Origin: JBGSUZ01 sp043770095
Lineage (GTDB): Bacteria > Bacillota > Clostridia > Peptostreptococcales > Acidaminobacteraceae
NCBI GenBank assembly: GCA_043770095.1
Contig: JAYVIR010000026.1
Span: 44,678-108,677, forward strand
Direction of reading: 5' to 3'
Length of the DNA: 64,000 nt
Shown: one piece after another, positions 26,305 through 35,203 of the stretch
Numbering within the stretch: position 1 is the stretch's first letter
How the letters are laid out: each line of letters starts with the position of its first letter
Translations under genes and position numbers: made by a program
The notes under the pieces: model-generated
The model's input: the letters and a program-made list of their open reading frames with translations, nothing else
Told to the model about the DNA's origin: nothing
The model's database searches: none

Positions 26305-27153
26305 CTACTCTTTCTTCAAAGTACTTCTAAAATGAGGTTCGACATATGCCTTGCGTTTGCTGCCATGCCCAATGAATTCGAGCTGCTCAATGGAGCGAGT
26401 TGGACAGAGGTTCATGCAGCGTAGACATTGTTCGCAGTTCTTGTGCCATTTAGGACGATCATTTACCATGGTTAGCGCTTTAGTGGGGCAATGATTTGCG
26501 CAGTAACCGCAACCAGTGCAGCTTTTCGTCACTTTAAAATGCTTCCAAAGGCGCTTGATTCCTAAGTCCCAAAAACCGATATGAACCAGTTTAGAGCCGA
26601 TTTTGCCATAATTATTGAAGTTGACGGGCTTTTCATATTTTAAGCCACCAATGAGGGCAGTGGTCTTTTCAGCAACAAAAGCTTCACCTCTTAGGCGAAT
26701 CTGCTCAGCGACATCGCCTTGCGGCGCATCCATCATAGGAATCCAATTATTTGGCATCATGACAACATCGCCATAAACCACGTCATAGCCTTTGTTTCTA
26801 AGGGCTTCACAGGTGCTGAAAACACCCCAGCCGACGTCGTCCCAATCACCGCCATTGATAAAGACAAAGGCCTTCTGTCCGCGGACAGCCTCAGGGAGTT
26901 TTCTTAGAAAAGCTTTCATAAGCCTTGGAATATCGAGTGCGTAAACGGGTGCTAAAATGCCGATCCAATCGGCAGAAATTGTTTTTAGGGCAGTCACTTC
27001 TAAATCACTCATTGCAGGGATGGGTTCAAAATCGGTTAAAATGCCTAGATTTTCTAGAGTTTCTTTCACGAGAGTCGTTAGCCTAAGCGTATTTCCAGTG
27101 CCTGTGAAGTAATAAAGCTTGGCGCTTTGTGAGTTTGAATTGCTGCTCGTCAT
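26305..27153 (-). CDS. EFR1-type flavodoxin-ferredoxin fusion
   Basis: 282 residues. An N-terminal flavodoxin-like domain (about 12-165, FMN phosphate loop YYFTGTGNTLRL) is followed by two 4Fe-4S clusters at the C-terminus: CTGCGYCANHCPTKA (about 216-230) and CEQCLRCMNLCPTRS (about 243-257). The EFR1 family is common in anaerobic Firmicutes and presumably transfers electrons between ferredoxin-level donors and flavin acceptors; substrates are unknown. AGGAGG lies before its ATG. It ends against the shared terminator with purD. Confidence 0.9.
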   Translation of the reverse strand: MTSSNSNSQSAKLYYFTGTGNTLRLTTLVKETLENLGILTDFEPIPAMSDLEVTALKTISADWIGILAPVYALDIPRLMKAFLRKLPEAVRGQKAFVFINGGDWDDVGWGVFSTCEALRNKGYDVVYGDVVMMPNNWIPMMDAPQGDVAEQIRLRGEAFVAEKTTALIGGLKYEKPVNFNNYGKIGSKLVHIGFWDLGIKRLWKHFKVTKSCTGCGYCANHCPTKALTMVNDRPKWHKNCEQCLRCMNLCPTRSIEQLEFIGHGSKRKAYVEPHFRSTLKKE

Positions 27154-27210
27154 GGATGTGCCTCCTTGTTTGGATACACTTTTAGTATACTATATTTTGC
27201 TCAGGACGGT

Positions 27211-28194
27211 TCAACAGGTAAATAAGTCGTGAAAAAATGGATCGGTTCGGATATCAATGTCATATTTTTCTTTTGTGACAGAAATGTAAATATCCATCAA
27301 TTTTTCAACGCCAAGTAATTGCATGATTAGAATGCATTTTCGTAAGGAATGCAGATAACAAGGTTTATTGAGGCGCAGTTCAGCGGTAAATTTTCTGTAG
27401 TAAAGTGCGTGTAATTCATTAAAAATATGTTTGCTTTTTCCAATATTAATGCCTAATTCAGCGTAAGTTAATGATTCTTCATATAAGTCTAATCGGTGAT
27501 AGTGATAGGAAATGTTGAAATAGATATTCATGAGATATTTTGAGGTTAAAGTATCATTTGGAAATAAAAATGCTAACCAATCTATGGTAAATAGTAAAAT
27601 TTGATTACTGAGTTCAAATCGTTCTAAAGCAGCCCATATAAGTGCATAAGATATTAATATTCTGAGTTCAAAGGCATTATAAGTGTGTTTATCATAGCTG
27701 CTTATTGAAAAATCTGGAATCGTTAATTGGAGAGCATCTTTAAGTTTATCAACTGAGTTTTCAATTGTAATAGGCAAATTTAACAAATGAAGAAGAGTGG
27801 TATCAATATAGCACTTCAATTGCAGTAATTCATTGCGGTTTATTAAATTTTGAGAAATTAATTTTGAAATATCATCCGTCAATAAATAATCACGAATTTC
27901 TTTTATGCCATCAGTATCATAACTGTGCAAACACTCATCAAAACTAGAATATAAAGAGAGTATTGTTGTCTCCGTTCGATATTCTGTAAACTTTTTTACT
28001 AAATCTACCTTGTATACTTGTGAGAGTATAGCCAAAGTCTCATATTTTGGAATAACTTGCCCTATTTCAATTCTTCGAATGGTGTCCGCATTAATGCCTG
28101 TTGAATCACTAATTGAGGCTTGTGTAAGGTTTAATTTGATTCGCAAAGTTTTTAAATATTGCCCAAAAGCGGTGCTATTTATACTGTCAAACAT
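27211..28194 (-). CDS. XRE-family regulator with TPR-like C-terminal domain
   Basis: 327 residues. An N-terminal lambda-repressor-type HTH (about 10-65, LNLTQASISDSTGINADTIRRIE) is followed by an all-helical C-terminal region of about 250 residues with TPR-like periodicity (LDLYEESLTYAELGINIGKS). This is the layout of the RNPP/Rgg group of regulators, some of which bind secreted peptides. It is divergent from a lipoprotein gene, with 92 nt between starts, and probably controls it. I found no obvious cognate peptide gene. GGAGG precedes its ATG. Confidence 0.8.
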   Translation of the reverse strand: MFDSINSTAFGQYLKTLRIKLNLTQASISDSTGINADTIRRIEIGQVIPKYETLAILSQVYKVDLVKKFTEYRTETTILSLYSSFDECLHSYDTDGIKEIRDYLLTDDISKLISQNLINRNELLQLKCYIDTTLLHLLNLPITIENSVDKLKDALQLTIPDFSISSYDKHTYNAFELRILISYALIWAALERFELSNQILLFTIDWLAFLFPNDTLTSKYLMNIYFNISYHYHRLDLYEESLTYAELGINIGKSKHIFNELHALYYRKFTAELRLNKPCYLHSLRKCILIMQLLGVEKLMDIYISVTKEKYDIDIRTDPFFHDLFTC

Positions 28195-28209
28195 AGTGCC
28201 TCCATGAAG

Positions 28210-28253
28210 CCCGAATTGATGCGGGATTATTTGATGATGAATTATGTTACAAT
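28210..28253 (+). promoter_or_regulatory. extended -10 promoter of the lipoprotein gene, with small dyad
   Basis: TGTTACAAT (28245-28253) is an extended -10. CCCG/CGGG (28210-28213 and 28222-28225) forms a small dyad between it and the divergent regulator gene. Confidence 0.4.
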
Positions 28254-28286
28254 TTTACCATAACTACCAGAGGAGGTAAAATAAGA

Positions 28287-29537
28287 ATGATAATGATCTT
28301 AAATGCTAAAAGAGTAAAGACGGCCATCGTTTTGACTGTTGCATCGTGTATGATGCTAACGGGGTGCTCATTTGACAAGGCAAACTCAAAAATAAATGAA
28401 GATGCAATGAAGAATGCCTATGCTTATGAAGTCCCAATAACACCCGATCAAATACCAAACAGTATGGTTGAGCTTTTAGGGCAATATAAGGTTGTCGTTT
28501 CGGGAGAAATACATTATGCAAAACAACACCAAAAAATGACAAGTCTACTATTAGAGAGATTGCACGAGAAGGGCTTTCGTTACTATGTTCAAGAAGCAGG
28601 CACAAGTGAAGGCTATATGATAGATAAGTATATTAAAGGCAAGATTAAAACACTTGAAGATGAATACTTGAAAAATGATGAAATAATGATTGAGTCGTTA
28701 CAACAGTTTAATGAAAAGCTGAGAGCTAGTAATAGAGTGGATCAGCAAATTACATACGTTGGCTTTGATATGAATCATAGGGGGACAATATATTTACAAG
28801 TGATGAAACAGTTGGGTGAGTACTATGAAATAGATGCAATGAAGGTCTATGCAAAATCACTTCAAAATGAAGGGGCAAAAGGTTCTAAATATAGTGACTT
28901 GATTAAGACGTACATTAAAGTGCTAGAGGCATCTGAAGAAGAAGGTAATCCTTATAAAAAACTGTCAGGTGCTCAAAGAGCACAGCTTATTGAGCTAAGT
29001 ACGACAGAATTGACTTCTAGTGCCATCAGATTAAACTGGAGTGACATTGAACGTGAAGACTTTATTTATACGCAAGTTCATAAAGTAATTGCCGGATTAA
29101 AAAACGATGAAAAAATGCTTGTTAATTGTGGAATGTGGCATGCGCAGTACGTTAATAAATGGAAGGTTTCTAAGGATAAAAAATTTGCATGGTTGGGAAT
29201 GCGACTAAAAAAAGATTTTGAAAATGACCCATTTGGTGTGTATAGTTATTCAACGGCTACATACAAAGCAAATTTAAAGAAAAATTTGTATACGAAAGAA
29301 AGGTTTGACTACACTATTAATATGAATAGAAACGGCAATTTTGTAAAGCAATTACATGATGCGTTTGGCAAGAAAAATATTTTTGTAGATTTTACACCTC
29401 TAAATGGACGTAAAGAGAAAATTTTAATTGACTATGTTGGCGAAGCATCTAAAATAAAGCCAAATGTCCAGTTCAATGGTCTACTGGTGTATCCTGAGTT
29501 AAGCGTTGCAGAAGGCAGTCTGTTTTACGAAAATTAA
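28287..29537 (+). CDS. lipoprotein of the erythromycin-esterase/TIKI-like superfamily
   Basis: 416 residues with a lipobox (MLTGC at about 26-30). The domain starts with VVVSGEIHYAKQH and QEAGTSEGYM, and a late conserved His lies in NCGMWHAQY. This GE-x-H ... E ... H pattern is that of the EreA/ChaN/TIKI superfamily, which contains erythromycin esterases, haem-uptake ChaN proteins and TIKI proteases. The precise activity cannot be read from sequence. It should be anchored outside the cell. The divergent XRE-TPR gene likely regulates it. GGAGG precedes the start; ATG 28293 is an alternative. Confidence 0.65.
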   Translation: MIMILNAKRVKTAIVLTVASCMMLTGCSFDKANSKINEDAMKNAYAYEVPITPDQIPNSMVELLGQYKVVVSGEIHYAKQHQKMTSLLLERLHEKGFRYYVQEAGTSEGYMIDKYIKGKIKTLEDEYLKNDEIMIESLQQFNEKLRASNRVDQQITYVGFDMNHRGTIYLQVMKQLGEYYEIDAMKVYAKSLQNEGAKGSKYSDLIKTYIKVLEASEEEGNPYKKLSGAQRAQLIELSTTELTSSAIRLNWSDIEREDFIYTQVHKVIAGLKNDEKMLVNCGMWHAQYVNKWKVSKDKKFAWLGMRLKKDFENDPFGVYSYSTATYKANLKKNLYTKERFDYTINMNRNGNFVKQLHDAFGKKNIFVDFTPLNGRKEKILIDYVGEASKIKPNVQFNGLLVYPELSVAEGSLFYEN

Positions 29538-29562
29538 TCACAATAAAACTTTGTATAAGTTA

Positions 29563-29610
29563 GCAAAAGCATTGAACGGATATAATTCAATTGCTTTTGC
29601 TTATTTTTTG
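29563..29610 (+). terminator. terminator after lipoprotein gene
   Basis: GCAAAAGC-ATTGAA (29563-29576) pairs with TTCAATTGCTTTTGC (29586-29600) with one bulge, followed by TTATTTTTTG. Confidence 0.8.
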
Positions 29611-29617
29611 TATCCAC

Positions 29618-29649
29618 TTGACTCTCCCGCTAACTGGAGGGTATATACT
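29618..29649 (+). promoter_or_regulatory. MerR-type promoter-operator
   Basis: TTGACT (29618-29623) and TATACT (29644-29649) are separated by an over-long 20-nt spacer that contains the dyad CTCCC...GGAG. This is the layout used by MerR-family activators, which untwist the spacer. It lies directly before the MerR-type gene. Confidence 0.75.
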
Positions 29650-29676
29650 CAAAGTAAGTCAAGGAGGTGGTACCCC

Positions 29677-30474
29677 ATGTATAGAATTGGCGAGTTTTCA
29701 AAATTGGTGAGCCTTTCGGTCAAAACGCTTAGGTACTATCAGGAAATAGGGCTATTAGAGCCAGTTTCAATCGATGAAGAGACTGGTTATAGATACTATG
29801 ACACCCATAGTTACGAGCGCGCAAAGAAAATTAATCAGCTAAAGGCGTTTCATTTCAGCTTGATGGAAATTAAAGAAATGATTGATCAGATTCAAGAACC
29901 AGAGGATTTGCAAGCGTATTTAAAAGAAAAGCACCATCAAATGGAAACGCAAATTGTCAATTTGAAAAAAGAGCAGGAAAAATTGCTCCAAGCCATGGTT
30001 CAAAAGGAGGGAAAAAGCATGTCAAAAAATTATGAAATTAAGGAAAAAACAGTAGAAAATCTTCTGGTTGCCTCTATAAGGTATAAAGGTAGATATGACG
30101 AAATGGGGCACTATATCGCTGAGCTGTTCAAAGTAGTCAAAGGTGCAGCATCAGGGCCCGTCATGGCACTTTATCACGATGACAGTTACCAAGAAGAGGA
30201 TGCGGATATTGAAGTTTGTGTCCCTGTTAAAAAAATGGTCGCGGGCAAAGATGTGACGACTATTACTCTTGAAGGTGGCAAGTATTTGAGCACCATTCAC
30301 ATTGGCGCCTACGAAGACTTATCGGATGCCTATAAGGCGATGACCGACTATGTTAACGAAAAAGGCATTATCTCATGCGTGCCAAGTCGTGAGATTTACT
30401 TAAAAGGACCGGGCATGCTTCTTAAAGGGAATCCTCAGAAATATGAGACTGAAATTATGATGAAGGTGTTATAA
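29677..30474 (+). CDS. MerR-family regulator with GyrI-like effector domain
   Basis: 265 residues. An N-terminal MerR HTH (MYRIGEFSKLVSLSVKTLRYY, winged, about 1-75) is followed by a coiled-coil (about 80-110) and a C-terminal GyrI-like/BmrR-type ligand domain (about 115-265, GGKYLSTIHIGAYEDLSDAY). This is the BmrR plan, in which drugs bind the GyrI-like part. ATG 29677 is preceded by AAGGAGG at 9 nt; the longer upstream frame is rejected. The MerR-type promoter suggests autoregulation, and the adjacent ABC exporter is the likely target. Confidence 0.9.
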   Translation: MYRIGEFSKLVSLSVKTLRYYQEIGLLEPVSIDEETGYRYYDTHSYERAKKINQLKAFHFSLMEIKEMIDQIQEPEDLQAYLKEKHHQMETQIVNLKKEQEKLLQAMVQKEGKSMSKNYEIKEKTVENLLVASIRYKGRYDEMGHYIAELFKVVKGAASGPVMALYHDDSYQEEDADIEVCVPVKKMVAGKDVTTITLEGGKYLSTIHIGAYEDLSDAYKAMTDYVNEKGIISCVPSREIYLKGPGMLLKGNPQKYETEIMMKVL

Positions 30475-30479
30475 TAGGC

Positions 30480-30508
30480 TTGCTTTTTGGCAGAATATTG
30501 TCTATAAT
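30480..30508 (+). promoter_or_regulatory. promoter of the ABC exporter operon
   Basis: TTGCTT (30480-30485), exactly 17 nt, then TATAAT (30503-30508). Confidence 0.65.
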
Positions 30509-30514
30509 TATAAT

Positions 30515-30765
30515 AGTAAACTTCGATATTTACTTATCGCAAGCGTAGGCGCCCTAATATTATGGTTTTTCCTTTGTACATATTCCGCCAAAGTAGTGCA
30601 CAGTTGAGTTGATTATGGGCGTCATCTTTAATTTTTGAAAAAAAATGAATCATGCATCAAAAGCCCTTGAAATTTAATGCGTTCAGGGTTTTTTTTCTGG
30701 GTAAAAGTATGTCATATGTATCATTAATAAAAATTCCCAATAACACCAATAGTGAGGGCAAAAAA
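30515..30765 (+). promoter_or_regulatory. long structured leader with terminator, unknown class
   Basis: About 250 nt separate the promoter from the ABC gene and hold no convincing ORF. Visible structure: hairpin CGATA/TATCG (about 30523-30538), a long-range pairing GGCGCCC-TAAT (about 30548) with ATTATGGGCGTC (about 30612-30623), hairpin CTTTG/CAAAG within it, and a terminator CCCTtGAA/TTCAGGG followed by eight Ts (about 30664-30696). An intrinsic terminator between promoter and gene implies conditional read-through. I do not recognise any named riboswitch core. Confidence 0.5.
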
Positions 30766-31467
30766 ATGAGTATTATTTCAGCCAATCAAATCAGCAAAAG
30801 CTATTTAATGGGCGAAGTGACCGTAGACGCGCTGAGTTCAGTGAGTTTTGGCATTGAGCCAGGAGAATTTGTGGTTATTTTAGGACCCAGCGGCTCAGGC
30901 AAGAGCACGCTTCTCAATATCATCGGTGGCATGGATCAGGCATCTGTAGGAGACGTGATTTACAGAGATCGCAATTTGAGCGCATTTACAGAAAAGGAAA
31001 TGACGCTTTACAGAAGAAATTCAGTCGGATTCGTGTTTCAATTTTATAACTTAATGGGCAATTTGACCGCGCGCGAAAATATTGAACTTGCGACGGAGAT
31101 TATAGACGAACATTTATCCGTAGACGATGTTCTTAGAGATGTAGGACTGACAGATCGTGCCAATCATTTTCCAGCACAGCTTAGCGGCGGAGAACAGCAA
31201 CGGGTTGCTATTGCAAGAGCGGTATGCAAGAACCCAGATCTGCTTCTATGCGATGAACCCACTGGCGCCCTAGATTTTAAGACAGGCGTACAGATTTTAA
31301 AACTGCTGACTGAGATCAATCAAAAGTATCATAAAACCGTTATTGTCATCACCCATAATGCTTCAATTGCAGGCATTGCCAATAGGGTCATCAAAATGCG
31401 AAGCGGCGAAATCATTGAAAATTACATCAACCTTGAACCAGAGGATCCCGAAAAGGTGGGCTGGTAA
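30766..31467 (+). CDS. ABC transporter ATP-binding protein (MacB/LolD type)
   Basis: 233 residues. Walker A GPSGSGKST, signature LSGGEQQRVAIARAV, Walker B LLLCDEPTGALD and the H-loop THN are all intact. It is the ATPase of a MacAB/LolCDE-like export system, whose permease and adaptor genes follow. ATG 30766 is favoured because GAGGG precedes it and the ABC domain begins at once (ISANQISKSYLMG); the longer frame starting at 30652 would run through the leader terminator. It overlaps the next gene by TAATG. Confidence 0.93.
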   Translation: MSIISANQISKSYLMGEVTVDALSSVSFGIEPGEFVVILGPSGSGKSTLLNIIGGMDQASVGDVIYRDRNLSAFTEKEMTLYRRNSVGFVFQFYNLMGNLTARENIELATEIIDEHLSVDDVLRDVGLTDRANHFPAQLSGGEQQRVAIARAVCKNPDLLLCDEPTGALDFKTGVQILKLLTEINQKYHKTVIVITHNASIAGIANRVIKMRSGEIIENYINLEPEDPEKVGW

Positions 31468-33818
31468 TGTCAAAACTCAATAAACGGGTGCTTCGGATGC
31501 TCGTTCAATCAAAAGGTCAAAATATTGCCGTAGCACTGGTTATTGGCATCGGGTTAATGTTCTATATTGCCATGAGTTCAGCGATTGTCAATTTAGACAC
31601 AACCGTAAACGCCTATTATAATATGACGAATGCTGCAGACCTATATGTGGACATTCCCAAGATAAACAGCAGTGAAATCAAGAATTTGGAAGGCCTTGCA
31701 GGGGTAGAATACGCCGAGGGGCGCATCGTCAAGGACGTTCGGTTTATAGGCGATGAAAACGAAAAAGTGACGCTTAGAATGATTTCTGTTCCTAGCACAA
31801 AAAAGGCAATCAATGCGCTCTATCATCACGATGTGAGCAGCAATCTCAGCGGAAATAATGAAGCCTTTCTCTTTAAAAGCTTTTCAAAGGCAAGAAACAT
31901 TGGAAAGGGTGAAAGTCTTAAAATACAAACGCAGGGGCAAAATTACCAGTTCGACATAAAAGGCATCGTTTCCAGTTCGGAATTTATATATCTCATGGAA
32001 AGCGATCAGTCTCTGCTCCCAGATTTTAAGAACTTCGGCGTACTCTATGTGACGGAAGAATTTGCGCTGAAGTCGCTGAATACGGCGGGCACTTACAATC
32101 AGGTATTGGTGAAAATAAAACCCAATTACAGCGGCGAAGCGGTCAAGAAAGCCATTGAAAAGCGATTGGAGTCCAAGGGGGTTCAGCGTGTTTTTCTCAG
32201 AAAAGATCAGCTGAGCAGCCGCATGGTACAAGAAGAAATCAATGGCAATAAAAAAACCACGACCGTCGTGCCCATTTTCTTTCTAGGCATTGCGGCGGCC
32301 ATCATGTACGTCATGGTGTCCAGAATGGTGAAAAATGATAAAATGACCATCGGGATTCTTAAGGCGATGGGCTTTGATAATAAGAAAATTATTGGGCACT
32401 ACTGCCTGTATGCGGTTGGCATTGGCATTTTTGGTGCCATCATTGGGGTTGTGTGCGGCAGTCTGGTCTCTGTTTATGTGACTATCCTGTATTCGACTGA
32501 AACCTTTAATATTCCCATTTTAAAAACTATTTTTAACCCTTGGACGTTTGTGAGCGCTTTACTTTTATCAGTTGGCTTTTCAGTGGTGGCAGGCGGAATC
32601 GGCGCCTATGGGGTGGTTCAAATTGACCCCGCTGTGGCCATGCGTCCTGAAGAACCCAAATCGGGCAAGCGTATTTGGCTAGAACAGACGTTTTTGTGGA
32701 AGCACATTAGTTTTACCGAAAAAATGGTCATTCGAAATGTGCTGAGAAATAAGCTTAGAATGCTCATACTTTCCGTTGGGATCGCCATGACCTATGTGGT
32801 CATTATCATGCCGGTTTTCTTTGTGGATGCCTTTGTCAATATGTTTGAGTTTCAATATGGTCAGATGCAAAAAATGGACTATAACGTGGTCTTCACAAAA
32901 TTTGTAGATGAAAACATTGTTAAAAATCTAAAGGAGTATCCATCTGTTAAAAGCACAGAAGGTAAGATTGAATTTCCCTTTGAGGCCGCAAATGGTCATT
33001 ATGTGAAAACCATTAACGTGATTGGGCTAAAAAAAGACACTCAAATGATTGCCTTTTACGACGCGCAGACAAAACAGCCTTTAAAGGGCGGCGTTGATGG
33101 GCTAATCATTAACGATGGGCTCGCAAAAATCCTCCACGTCAAGGTGGGAGACGAATTGACGCTGAGGCCTTTTATTCCTGACAAAGACAGCCACCATTAC
33201 AAAGTGGGCAAAATCGTGATTCAAAATTTAGGCGCCAACATTTATATGCCCCTTGAAATATTGCAAAGAGACTATTTTGATCCATTGTCTATCAATGGTG
33301 TGTATGTAAAAGGCGGCAATGACCTCAAACAGGTGTTAAACAAGGGTAAGAACATTGCGACTCTCTTATCCGTGAGTGACATGAAAAATGCCTATAAAGA
33401 ATTTATGGACTTGACCAATACGTCCATTGGCATGATGATGTTTTTTGGCGTCATTTTGGGCGTGGCAATTGTCTACAACACCGTGGTGCTGATGATGAAC
33501 GAACGCTCCATTGAAATCGCTTCCATGCGCGTGCTTGGTGTCACCCACAATGAAATTTTCTCTATTTTCGTCAGGGAGATTTTCATAATGAGCGTCCTTG
33601 GCATTATCATGGGGATCCCACTCGGAAAGTACTCCCTTCAGGCGATGTCAGGTCTTTTTACGACAGAACTCTATTCGTTTGAAGCCAATGTGCTGTTGTC
33701 ACATTATATAACGGCGATTGTTGTGACGATCTTTACCATATTATTGTCACTGTTTTTGTCTTATGAAAAAATTCTTAAATCAAACTTTATAGAGGCTTTA
33801 AAGAGCCGTGTGACATAG
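31467..33818 (+). CDS. FtsX/MacB-family ABC permease
   Basis: 783 residues. A first membrane span at about 17-37 is followed by a large extracytoplasmic MacB-type domain (about 40-255), three spans (about 260-380), another span near 420-445, a second extracytoplasmic domain (about 450-640) and three C-terminal spans (about 655-775, with ASMRVLGVTHNEIFSIFVRE). This is the duplicated FtsX layout typical of Gram-positive exporters. It works with the preceding ATPase and the following adaptor. Cargo is unknown; the MerR-GyrI neighbour suggests a drug or toxic compound. Confidence 0.9.
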   Translation: MSKLNKRVLRMLVQSKGQNIAVALVIGIGLMFYIAMSSAIVNLDTTVNAYYNMTNAADLYVDIPKINSSEIKNLEGLAGVEYAEGRIVKDVRFIGDENEKVTLRMISVPSTKKAINALYHHDVSSNLSGNNEAFLFKSFSKARNIGKGESLKIQTQGQNYQFDIKGIVSSSEFIYLMESDQSLLPDFKNFGVLYVTEEFALKSLNTAGTYNQVLVKIKPNYSGEAVKKAIEKRLESKGVQRVFLRKDQLSSRMVQEEINGNKKTTTVVPIFFLGIAAAIMYVMVSRMVKNDKMTIGILKAMGFDNKKIIGHYCLYAVGIGIFGAIIGVVCGSLVSVYVTILYSTETFNIPILKTIFNPWTFVSALLLSVGFSVVAGGIGAYGVVQIDPAVAMRPEEPKSGKRIWLEQTFLWKHISFTEKMVIRNVLRNKLRMLILSVGIAMTYVVIIMPVFFVDAFVNMFEFQYGQMQKMDYNVVFTKFVDENIVKNLKEYPSVKSTEGKIEFPFEAANGHYVKTINVIGLKKDTQMIAFYDAQTKQPLKGGVDGLIINDGLAKILHVKVGDELTLRPFIPDKDSHHYKVGKIVIQNLGANIYMPLEILQRDYFDPLSINGVYVKGGNDLKQVLNKGKNIATLLSVSDMKNAYKEFMDLTNTSIGMMMFFGVILGVAIVYNTVVLMMNERSIEIASMRVLGVTHNEIFSIFVREIFIMSVLGIIMGIPLGKYSLQAMSGLFTTELYSFEANVLLSHYITAIVVTIFTILLSLFLSYEKILKSNFIEALKSRVT

Positions 33819-33830
33819 GAGGGGTTTCTC

Positions 33831-35075
33831 ATGAAAAAAAACTTGAAAAAAAAATTGAAGAAAAGGAATATGGCAATCGCTGGAGTCATCATATTGCTTG
33901 TTGCAGGCGGTTCATATGTAAAATTTGCAAACAGCTCAGTGGCAGTTGAATCGGTTAAAATTGAAAATGGGCCTATCGAGGAAATTGTGAATTCAACAGG
34001 GACGGTGGTTTCCGACAATACGGCAGGCGTTTACAATCGTCAAGGCGGGTTTTTGACACAGCTTAATGTCAATATAGGAGACTCGGTTAAGGTAGGGCAA
34101 TTGGTGGCGGAGATTACCTCTGAGGATTTGTACTATACGAAAACGTCTGCAAACAGCAGACTTGCGGTAGCGCAGGCGGAGTATAAAAAGGCGCTTGAAA
34201 AAAGCGATCCCAATCAAATTAAAATTGCTGAGACGGCAGTGGTAGCGGCATCTTTAACACTAGGCGATGCAAAAAAAACCTATGAGGAAACAAAGGTTTT
34301 GTTGGGACAGGGCGCAGTGAGCAGTGAAACTCTGAGTCAAGCCAAATTGAGACTAGACAGTGCCGAAAATTCTAAAAAATCTGCTGAAAGCGCTTTGCAA
34401 CTCCTTAAAAAAGGCGTTTCTCAGAATATCATCAACGGACTCAAAGCAAATATTAAAAGCGCGCAAAATGAAGTGGATCGCATGAGTGCTGTGGATAAGG
34501 GACTAAAAGTCTATGCGCCAATTTCAGGTGTCGTGACGGAAAAAATCTCAGAAAAAGGTGCTTATTTAGCACCAGGAAGTAAACTGTTTACCATTTCTGA
34601 CATGCAAAAGTTAAAAATATATTCAGATGTCATTGACCAAGACCTTCAAAAAATCGTCCTTGGATTAAAGGTGCGTTTGGAAATGAACAGCGAGGATGCG
34701 GCAATAGGCAAAGTGGCTAAAATTCACCCTAGCGTCTTTGAGAAAACGTCAGATCTTGGCATTGTTCAAAAGCGTGTGAGGGTCGAGATTCAACTGTCAA
34801 ATGTCATAAAACCACTGCTTTTAGGACAGGATTTGGATGTGAAATACATTGTTAAGGAAAAAGACGATGTGATTTTGGTGGATAAAGATTTTGTTTATGA
34901 AGACGGAGATTTATATTACGTACTGGTAAATGAAAGTGGTCAGTTGGCTAAAAAAACAGTGAGCATCGGCATTAAAGGTGAAGACTTCGATGAGGTCTTA
35001 ACTGGACTTGCTGCAAACGAGCTTATTGTAGGAGAGGTGGATCAGAGTTTGAAAATTGGCGATCGTATTAAATGA
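33831..35075 (+). CDS. HlyD/MacA-like membrane-fusion (adaptor) protein
   Basis: 414 residues. A basic N-terminus and single span (about 12-30) are followed by the lipoyl-like half domain, a coiled-coil hairpin (about 95-210), the second half-lipoyl and beta-barrel segments (VYAPISGVVTEKISEKGAYL, about 222-241), and a membrane-proximal domain at the end. It completes a MacAB-like tripartite set without an outer-membrane partner, as expected for a single-membrane cell. AGGAGG precedes ATG 33831. Confidence 0.9.
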   Translation: MKKNLKKKLKKRNMAIAGVIILLVAGGSYVKFANSSVAVESVKIENGPIEEIVNSTGTVVSDNTAGVYNRQGGFLTQLNVNIGDSVKVGQLVAEITSEDLYYTKTSANSRLAVAQAEYKKALEKSDPNQIKIAETAVVAASLTLGDAKKTYEETKVLLGQGAVSSETLSQAKLRLDSAENSKKSAESALQLLKKGVSQNIINGLKANIKSAQNEVDRMSAVDKGLKVYAPISGVVTEKISEKGAYLAPGSKLFTISDMQKLKIYSDVIDQDLQKIVLGLKVRLEMNSEDAAIGKVAKIHPSVFEKTSDLGIVQKRVRVEIQLSNVIKPLLLGQDLDVKYIVKEKDDVILVDKDFVYEDGDLYYVLVNESGQLAKKTVSIGIKGEDFDEVLTGLAANELIVGEVDQSLKIGDRIK

Positions 35076-35120
35076 CTTTATAAATAGAAATAGGTGATAA
35101 ACGCCAAGAATAGATTGTAA

Positions 35121-35160
35121 AAAAAGCAGCCTCTCATGATGTCATGTTGAGGCTGCCTTA
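35121..35160. terminator. bidirectional terminator between adaptor and SLH genes
   Basis: GCAGCCTC (35126-35133) pairs with GAGGCTGC (35149-35156). The run of seven As before it becomes a T-run on the minus strand, so it mainly ends the convergent SLH gene. Confidence 0.85.
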
Positions 35161-35203
35161 TTATATTTGCCAGTTTTGTTTTAAGAGATCGGGAGGATCA
35201 TTC

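Noticed and set aside
29506..29676. N-terminal extension of the MerR protein
   Set aside because: It would cross a terminator and the MerR operator. ATG 29677 has AAGGAGG and begins the HTH exactly.
30515..30697. The leader as 6S RNA or a named riboswitch
   Set aside because: No conserved core of 6S, c-di-GMP, TPP, SAM, lysine, guanidine or cobalamin RNAs could be found, so it is reported only as an unassigned structured leader.
30652..30765. N-terminal extension of the ABC ATPase from ATG 30652
   Set aside because: It runs across the intrinsic terminator and has no ribosome binding site, while ATG 30766 has one and starts at the conserved domain.
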